From the NCBI GenBank assembly GCA_947846985.1, contig CANTUZ010000001.1, forward strand, positions 148,520,447 to 148,584,446: a stretch of DNA of 64,000 nt. Reading direction: 5' to 3'. This DNA is from Fratercula arctica. Its lineage: Eukaryota > Chordata > Aves > Charadriiformes > Alcidae. The position numbers were made by a program, and so were the translations under genes. Positions 57,301 to 64,000 of the stretch are shown here, piece after piece. How positions within the stretch are numbered: the stretch's first letter is position 1; every line of letters starts with the position of its first letter. The notes under the pieces are model-generated. The model was not told where the DNA came from. It saw only the letters and a program-made list of their open reading frames with translations, and made no database searches.

Positions 57301-60143
57301 TTATTTTTAGTGTATGTTAATAAGTATGAACAGATTCTCTGAGAACCTTGCCCAGACTTTGCCTGTTTAAAACCAGATTATGGGTTTTCTGTGCAAGAAT
57401 CAGTTAAGCGGGTGCAACCCTGTCTTACCTCTGAGAAAAGCTTTTCACTTTTCCTGCCAGAACATCCCTCTTCCAGGCAGACAGGGCACAGGGGCATTTA
57501 AAATCTCAGTCCTATCCATGGCTTTGATTTCATTCTTTCTGCAGACAGCCTGTTTCAGATTCATATCTTCATCTCAGAGGAGTAAGGTGTGCAGAGCATA
57601 AGGAAAGACCATCATCCTGGTGGTCCCATTATACAGCTCCTTCTCTACCCCCCCAGTCTACCCTGTACCTAATCAATCTGCTGATCTTTATACGTCTCGC
57701 TTCTGGGGCACTTAAGCAATACTGCTATCATTACTAGCCTGAAATTGTGATTTGCTTTGCATATGGTTCTTGATAGGAAAATGCCCTCTAATTAGCTCCT
57801 TGTCTGTGAAAACAAGCTGGCAAGCTTAATTTTCTGGATGCAAACTGTCAATTTGCACAACAGGAGGTCGATGACTAGTCTTCAGAAGGGTGGTGATTCC
57901 TGCTCTCTCCCTAAAATGCGCTCAGGCTCTGTTCCTGCGGTTACTCTGCAAGGGTTTGTTCAGGCTGCCCAGGCGCTGCTGAAGCGGAACTAGGGAAGAG
58001 CTCTGAGGAGCTGGTGGTAGCTGCTGAAGTTGGGAGGAAAGCAGAAGGAGATACTAAAAAGATTTGAAGTCTGCAGGTGCAGGAGTCTTTGCTTGCTACT
58101 CAGCTGTAAGTTATATTATATATTATCAGCATATGTATAGGTATCTATACATGTGTTCTTATAACTGCATAACCTTGTTGTGCTCTCATCTTGTCCGTAA
58201 ATGAAATGGGGATACTTTGGAACTCTGAGCAGAAAAAAACCCCGTTCCTTGCTCATGTGTGCAAAGGGCCAGAGTGTTTAACAGAGACAAGCTACTAAGG
58301 AAAAGTCAAAGCAGAGGTAAGACGTGAAGTGCTCAGATCTGCCTGCCCGGGCACTCCTGCTGCGCTTGTGTGTGCAACCCAAATGCCTGCGCATTCCTGT
58401 CTTAGTCTTGGGTTTGCCGTTCCAGGAGAGCAAGTGCACACTGGAGAAGCACTGCTGTTTCCATCCTGTTCTGGGAGAACAACCATCGGCACTGGATGTA
58501 GCTGAGACAGTGGCAATGGGAATGGGCAGCTCTGTTTTGTGGCCGGGAATTCATGCTACAGCCAAAGCAGATCTGGGAGCATGGTCCTTTTGGTCTCAAC
58601 TTATCTCCCCCTGTGCTCTACCGCTTTTCATCAGAGGTGCAGAGAGAGGGACTCACCAGCACGCTGTCAGCCTGTGCACCGAGCACAGTGCAAGCTTCAC
58701 CCTTAGCTTCTGCGTGCAGAGGAGCCAGGGCTACAGCAGCGATATCTGCAGGAGAGGGTTCTCCAGTGCTGTACGCGCTGTGAACGTGCTGTCCTGCGCT
58801 CAGGCTGGTCCCTGGGCTCTGGTGAGCACAGGAGCATCATCCATTTATCTCCTGTATGCAGAACGCAGTGTCCACAGACAGTCGTATCTTGCCCCACAAG
58901 CAGCCCCGGTACAAAAGTGAGGCCTCTGCTGCTCTGCAGACATCCAGTGGGGACAGGGTTTTTCTTGCATCAGGATTCTGGTCATTATTTGGAGGTGGGT
59001 ATTTGCTATGGAGGCTGCGTCCGGATGAGGCTGTCCAAATGGCTGCAGTAGCATCCTCTGTCACTGCGGGATCTGCAGGCTCTTGCAATGGCTTCTGGCT
59101 CCTGCCGTTGTAGTTTCCAAACATACATGCCTTTCTGGGAGAGAGCTTAGCGGCTCAAGCAGGAATCAATCCTTTGCGCTTACTTTGACTTCTTAATTTA
59201 CTGAGCGGTCTCCAGGTTCCTGTAATGCGCCAGTCATTATCAGCCTCTATTTATCCTCTTTCTCTGCATATTTGTGACAATTTCGCTTGCTACAGCTGTG
59301 GTCACTTAAGCTGAATAATATTTTCAGGCTGTGAAAAGGCCAGTAGCAGAGTGGTTATCAGATAGAGGAAACGCGTCGTATTTGCTCTGGCCTTTGGTTC
59401 CCAGATAACATAACGGCAAATTGTGTTCCTGGAAGCTGGGGGGTGGCTTGCAAGATTACACAGCCCCAAAACACATGGAGGCAGTTTGTCATGTGTGACA
59501 GAGGCGCGGAGGGGGCGGTGGAAGTGGGGATGATGGCTGCTCTCGGTGCTCAGCTAAGGTCAGACGTGGCTGATGGCTTCTTCACCTCGGGAACGCTGAG
59601 GCAATGGCAGCAGCAATTGTGCCCTAGCCCCTCTCCTGAAAGTGCTTTGGTGGGTTAGGAGCATAAATTCATTTGAAATTTGCTGTTACTTGCAGAGCAA
59701 TAAGAGACTGTGTATGTCTCCCAGTAACCATTTTCCTCTCCTCTTTTCCCCTCATCGTCCCTCTAAGTGGGTGCCTTTGAATCCCTCCTTTTAGGTTTGA
59801 ACCACCTCTCTGCGTGGCTGGAGGTGTCTGGGTGCTTTGGAGGAGAGAAATCTAATTAATGGTGGTTCGCTGCTCAGCTGGATATAGATATGAAGCAAGA
59901 CCAGACCTGGGAGTGGGTCCTGTGGTTCCTACTGGAGCATGCAGGGCCAGTGCTTGTGTGATGGGGTGGGCTGGGGCCAGTTCCTGTGCACATCTGACTC
60001 AGAAAATGTCTAAGTACCTTGATATCTCCAGAGGAAGCTCATTCCAGGTTTGCTTTGCCTGAGCTGCGAGCACTTCCCCAGGAGAACAACCTCAGCTGCT
60101 GGTAGAAGAATGGGATGAAGCTGAAGACAGAAATTGTGGTAAA
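54329..60143. other. Intergenic sequence, GC-richer
   Basis: About 5.8 kb without a recognised gene. Composition is richer in G+C than the introns, so longer chance frames occur (198 codons at 58324-58920; 154 codons at 54649-55113 and, minus strand, 56549-57013). None has a domain I know. An AT-rich block at 57700-57860 may be a conserved element. Confidence 0.6.
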
Positions 60144-60582
60144 TCATAAAATGGTTTAGGTTCCAACCCTCCTGCCATGGGCAGGGACACCTCCCACTAG
60201 ACCAGGCGGCTCAAAGTCACACCGAACTTGGCCTTGAACACTTCCAGGGATGGGGCATCCACAACTTCCCTGGGCAACCTGTTCCCAGTGCCCCACCATC
60301 CTCAGAGTAAAGAATTTCTTCCTGATATCCAATCTAAATCTCCCCTCTTTCAGTTTGAAGCCATTACCCCGTGTCCTGTCATTACACCCCCTGATAAAGA
60401 GTCCCTCCCCACCTTTCCTGTAGGCCCCCTTTTTAAGTACTGGAAGGCTGCTTTAAGGTCTCCCTGGAGCGTTCTCTTCTCCAGGCTGAACAACCCCAAC
60501 TCTCTCAGCCTGCCCTCATAGGAGAGACGCTCCAGCTCTCTGATCATCTTTGTGGCCCTCCTCTGGACTTGCTCCAACAGGT
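60144..60582 (-). mobile_element. CR1 LINE 3' end, antisense
   Basis: A minus-strand CR1: its 3' tail reads ccaaccctcctgccatgggc, then acttccctgggcaacctgtt, cagtttgaagccattacccc, taggccccctttttaagtac, and ends near ctctggacttgctccaacag. It is longer at the 5' side than the 54.0 kb copy of the same subfamily and well preserved. Confidence 0.93.
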
Positions 60583-61849
60583 TGTAAGGTAAAGAGAAAG
60601 ATAAGCAAAATGCAACGTAAATATCAGGAGAGGAAGCAATAGCCTCTAGGATCAGGATTATCCAGCCCTCATCCTGGCTGAGGCATCAGGTACGCTGGAG
60701 GAGACCCCCTCGTCCAGTGCTCTTGCTCTTCTCCAAAATAGCTGTTGGGGAGAAGGGGCTAAGCCAGCTGTGCACCAGTGCCGTGCTGCTCCGCACCAGC
60801 GAGGGCAGCCTGGCAACCTGTCTGGACCCAGGAGCTGCTTCGGGACCCGCTCGGGGAGGTACAGCTCCCGCGCAGGCTGTCCCAGCAAACGGTGAGTCAG
60901 GGCCCAGCTGCCTGGGATGGGGCTGGGAGGAGGGTGGCTGCTCAGCTGACACCGTCTTCAGCCCTGTGCTCTTGGTGGGTTGCTAAACAGGCAGACTTTC
61001 ATTTCGTACCTCCGTCAGGGGAAGCCACTCACAAGATGCGCCCTCGTGCCACCCTGGGGGTGGCATGAGCGCGATGCACGTGGGATGGGCGCCAGCGCTT
61101 GTGGCACTGGGAGGAAGATGCTCTGCAGCCGCCTGGTGAGGTTCAGCTTGCACAACTCTGGATGGCACACGCTGCTGTGAAAGCCCTTCCCTGGTGTTCT
61201 CCTTATTAAGTATAAATAAAATATATGTATGTGCATCTATCCAAATGTTTTTAAATGGCATTATTTCAGTAGATCTCAGGGCGAAATTATTTTCCTGTTC
61301 CTACAGCATGCATGTCATCTCGGCTTGCTCCTTTATTATTTGTATTAAAGATTCACATTCTTCCACCTCTTTTATTTGTTTCTTGAAAATCCGTTTCCTA
61401 AGGTTTTGTTTCTGACTGTCCCCTTCTTCCACTTGGCTTAGATATGGTTACAGACTCAAAATCTTAGACATTGAGATTTCATCTTTTGCGGTTTTCCCTT
61501 TAGATTTTCATTGCCTCTGATGGGCCGACTACAAGTCCCTCCCAGTTTCTTTGCCTTCTGCAATTTCAAAAATGTGTATTGAAAACGTCTTTTTCTGTAG
61601 TCTTAAGTGATCCTTTGTGGTATTTGTTGGTTCTCTTCTCTTCCTATCTTCAGTAAAAAGATAATTTTTTTTTTTTTAAATCTCTCAAGTAACATCTCCC
61701 AAAACCATATGGACTTTTTCTTGTTTCACCCCAGAAGATTGTAAAGTGATGTTTTACTTTAAATATGCTTCACTCGGGACTTTCCAGCTTGCTTCTGCAC
61801 TTGTACATTTAATATTTCCCCTTGCTGCTTATGTTTACGCTGGACATTT

Positions 61850-62080
61850 GTTTTCATTTTCAACTTATTGTTGTGTTCAGTGCGGTCTTATCTCGCCGGA
61901 TGGAAGTCAAATAGTTTGTTATTGATTACACGGTGTCCAATCATAGTCTATTAGTTCCTGCCAATTAGCTTGTCTTATTGATAAGATTATTGCCATCAGT
62001 GCGCTGTGGTGATGGTGGTTATCCAGGGATATTTGAGCAGTGATGCTGATGCACACAATAGTTTTTAGAATCTCTATATT
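61850..62080. promoter_or_regulatory. Candidate conserved noncoding element
   Basis: Unique sequence with a GATA-type ttgataagatta, CCAAT-type ccaatcat and ccaattagc, and ttattgattaca close together. This looks like a distal enhancer, by eye only. Confidence 0.25.
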
Positions 62081-62893
62081 TTCATACTCGTGAATGAAAG
62101 GTTTCCATATTCAGTCTCCTCTCTCCTTACACCAATTTGTTGCACAAGGCAAGGTATTATTTGACCTTGCTGTTGTTTTTTAATCTCTGTATCCTTCCCC
62201 AATTTAACAACTATGCTATTCGCTGTGAAATGGTTTCTGCGCAGGGATTTTCTCCGATTCTCTCCATCTTGCCTAATTCCTCCTGTGGAACATCTTCCCT
62301 GTTTTTCAACAGTCACCAATTTGAGGACTGGAGCTGAGAGTGTTATTCGAGCCATTCTGCTTAATCACTGCTGCTGAGGAGGAGCAGCCCTTTGTGAATT
62401 TGCCTAGTTCCTTTCAGAATGATATTCCGTGGCAAGGGCCACGGGTACCACATTTAATTAATTATGCACAGCGGGAGGAAAAAGTATTTCCTTTTGGTTT
62501 AAATCTCAATATTTCATCAGATGCCATTAGTTCTTGCAGATGTAGTAAACGGTATAGTCATCATCTCAGTCTTTTCCTTGTTTCCTAGACCTCTTGTTGT
62601 CATCTTCTTTTTATCCTAGGCATCTCTTCCTGAGTCTAGGAGTTGTCGTGTATTTGATCACTCCTTGGTTGAATCTGTTCCTTGCCTCTGCCCGTCCCTC
62701 TTCCCTTTCCTTGTTTCTCCTGTAGGAAGTCTGGTGCTGTGTGGGCACATCATAAATTGATGTGGTGACGCCGCAGTTTTTGCTGCTTCATTCCTCTCGT
62801 CCTCCTAATACCTCCTCACATTGCCTGTACACAGCTCAGGTTTTGCCTCTGCTTTGCAGGCCTTATACAAGGACTCTGACCCCAAAAGTGTGA

Positions 62894-62910
62894 TTTTTTT
62901 TTTTTTTTTT
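62894..62910. repeat. T17 homopolymer
   Basis: Seventeen T followed by a C/T-rich stretch. No element recognised on either strand. Confidence 0.8.
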
Positions 62911-63399
62911 CCTCTCTCTTGCCCCAGGTATTCATCAATGGATGTAAGAAAAATATTTTAAAACCCTGCCTTGCTTACATCCTTGGACCATCACAGCTGT
63001 AACACATCTACCTTGAACAATATCTTCTTCTGTTCGCCTTTTTTATGGCCTCAAAGCATGTAGCTAATGCCATGAAGTAACTACCTGCAGTAATCCCAAG
63101 ACCTCCTTCCCAACCAGCCGCAGCTAATTTTGCAACCCTGTGTTGGGTATGCACAGCTGGGGCTGCTTTTCTCCCTGCTGTGTGATTTTTCATCTGCTGC
63201 TTGATTGCCTGCTCCCGTTGTGGCTTCTGGGGCGATGTCTTGGGATGGGGCAGTGCTGCTCCTGGGAAAGACCAGTTGCAAAGATCCCCGTGTGTGAGGG
63301 AAGAGAGTTTGTAACCTGTCGAATTTCTGAAGGAGGCCGTTTTGGGCCATTAGTAAGGAGCAGCAGAGAGTTCAGCAGAGTTTATTTCCAGCTCAGAGC

Positions 63400-64000
63400 T
63401 CTGCTGCCCGCCGCTGCTCCCAGCCACGGCACGGCCCGGGAATCGCAGGTCAGGCTGCGATGCAGGACCTTGCCCTGTGTCCGTGTCCTCCCTGCCAAGG
63501 GGAGAACCCGCGATGGGAATTCACCGTGAATTCCTGTTTTACTTCTTCCCAGCAGGTTTCGGGTCTTCGTCTCCCTCGGGCAGGGCTGTGAGGGCACCGG
63601 TGTGGGGTGGTCTCCCCTTTCTCCCACGCCTCCAGGGACAGCGCTGGGCAGAGAGATGATGGAGAGCGGGAGCCGAGCGGTTCCCGGCCCAGGAGGGACA
63701 GCACTGGCGGAGGCGGCGTGAGCCCTTCTTGCAGGCGGGGGGGAACGAGCCCCTTTGCACTGGCCATGAAATCAGTCATGTGTAGGTTTTTGTCCAGCCC
63801 TGGGGGGTGGGGGAAGGAATGTGGGTTGGGCAAAGTCTAGGATTACACCACCGCTGAATTTTTCTTTCCACACTTTAAATAGCCAGCACCTTTTGGTCCT
63901 GCCTTCGCGTCTCCCGTCGGCTCGGGCCCCGACAGCGCCGTCCGCAAGGTAACACCTCTGCCCCTGTCTTCTTCTGCCCTGCTCCCCCCGCGCCCCACAC
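63400..64000 (+). promoter_or_regulatory. CpG-rich candidate promoter and first exon of a downstream gene
   Basis: The last 600 bp are clearly richer in G+C and CpG than the rest. A TATA-like tttaaatag at 63875-63883 is followed about 25-30 bp later by CpG-rich sequence (cttcgcgtctcccgtcgg) and a donor-like cgcaag|gtaaca at 63949. A noncoding first exon at about 63905-63948 would fit. Human synteny suggests SLC6A13, but no coding sequence supports that here. Confidence 0.3.

Larger units (their letters stand above)
60583..63400. other. Intergenic sequence
   Basis: GC-rich at 60.7-61.1 kb with a consensus donor gtgagt at 60892, then AT-rich to about 62.9 kb with a 17-base T run at 62894-62910. 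The stretch 61800-62500 has conserved-element texture (see findings). No coding exon recognised. Confidence 0.6.

Noticed and set aside
60228..60577. Open frames on both strands at 60.2-60.6 kb
   Set aside because: They fall in the antisense CR1; the minus-strand one (MEQVQRRATKMIRELERLSY) is its ORF2 end.
63140..63840. Overlapping 129- and 127-codon frames near the end
   Set aside because: Frames on both strands over a CpG-rich region, best explained by lack of AT-rich stops.

Overview
The window is vertebrate nuclear DNA, almost certainly from a bird. It has a compact multi-exon gene with GT-AG introns, AT-rich noncoding sequence, and several 5'-truncated CR1 LINE copies of avian type that end in ATTCTRTG-like motifs. 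I see no prokaryotic gene organisation, CRISPR array, tRNA or rRNA gene.

Positions 1-46683 are one plus-strand gene, KDM5A (RBP2/JARID1A), the histone H3K4me3/me2 demethylase. I mapped 27 coding exons by matching the reading frame to the known family sequence and checking splice sites and phases. Every junction keeps frame and no exon contains a stop. They correspond to human exons 2-28 and encode 1636 residues. Exon 1 (about 55 residues: the N-terminus and most of JmjN), the promoter and the 5'UTR lie upstream of the window. Domain order is the JmjN end, ARID, PHD1, JmjC with intact iron and 2-oxoglutarate ligands, C5HC2 zinc finger, PLU-1 helical region, PHD2, LxCxE (LFCDE), Lys-rich linker and PHD3, then the stop at 46681-46683. 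Compared with human KDM5A as I recall it, there is one deleted residue in exon 7 and two extra residues in exon 28.

The introns hold a CR1 copy in intron 3, one in intron 27, homopolymer and dinucleotide runs, a possible poison exon in intron 7, a NAGNAG tandem acceptor at exon 18, and two homeodomain-motif-rich stretches (introns 18 and 24) that look like candidate conserved enhancers.

From 46684 to 64000 I recognise no coding gene. The KDM5A 3'UTR comes first (end uncertain; candidate poly(A) signals near 47.5, 49.5 and 51.9 kb). It is followed by an old minus-strand CR1 (about 50.23-51.43 kb), two related CR1 3' ends in opposite orientation (about 54.0-54.3 kb plus, 60.15-60.58 kb minus), AT-rich candidate regulatory sequence near 57.7 and 61.8-62.5 kb, and a GC/CpG-rich end (63.4-64.0 kb) with a TATA-like box and a splice-donor-like site. 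That end could be the first exon of a downstream gene. In human the neighbour on this side is SLC6A13, but no coding sequence proves it here.

I found no convincing new biological system. The best leads are splice-level (poison exon, NAGNAG, intron 27 read-through) and regulatory (candidate conserved noncoding blocks, terminal promoter).
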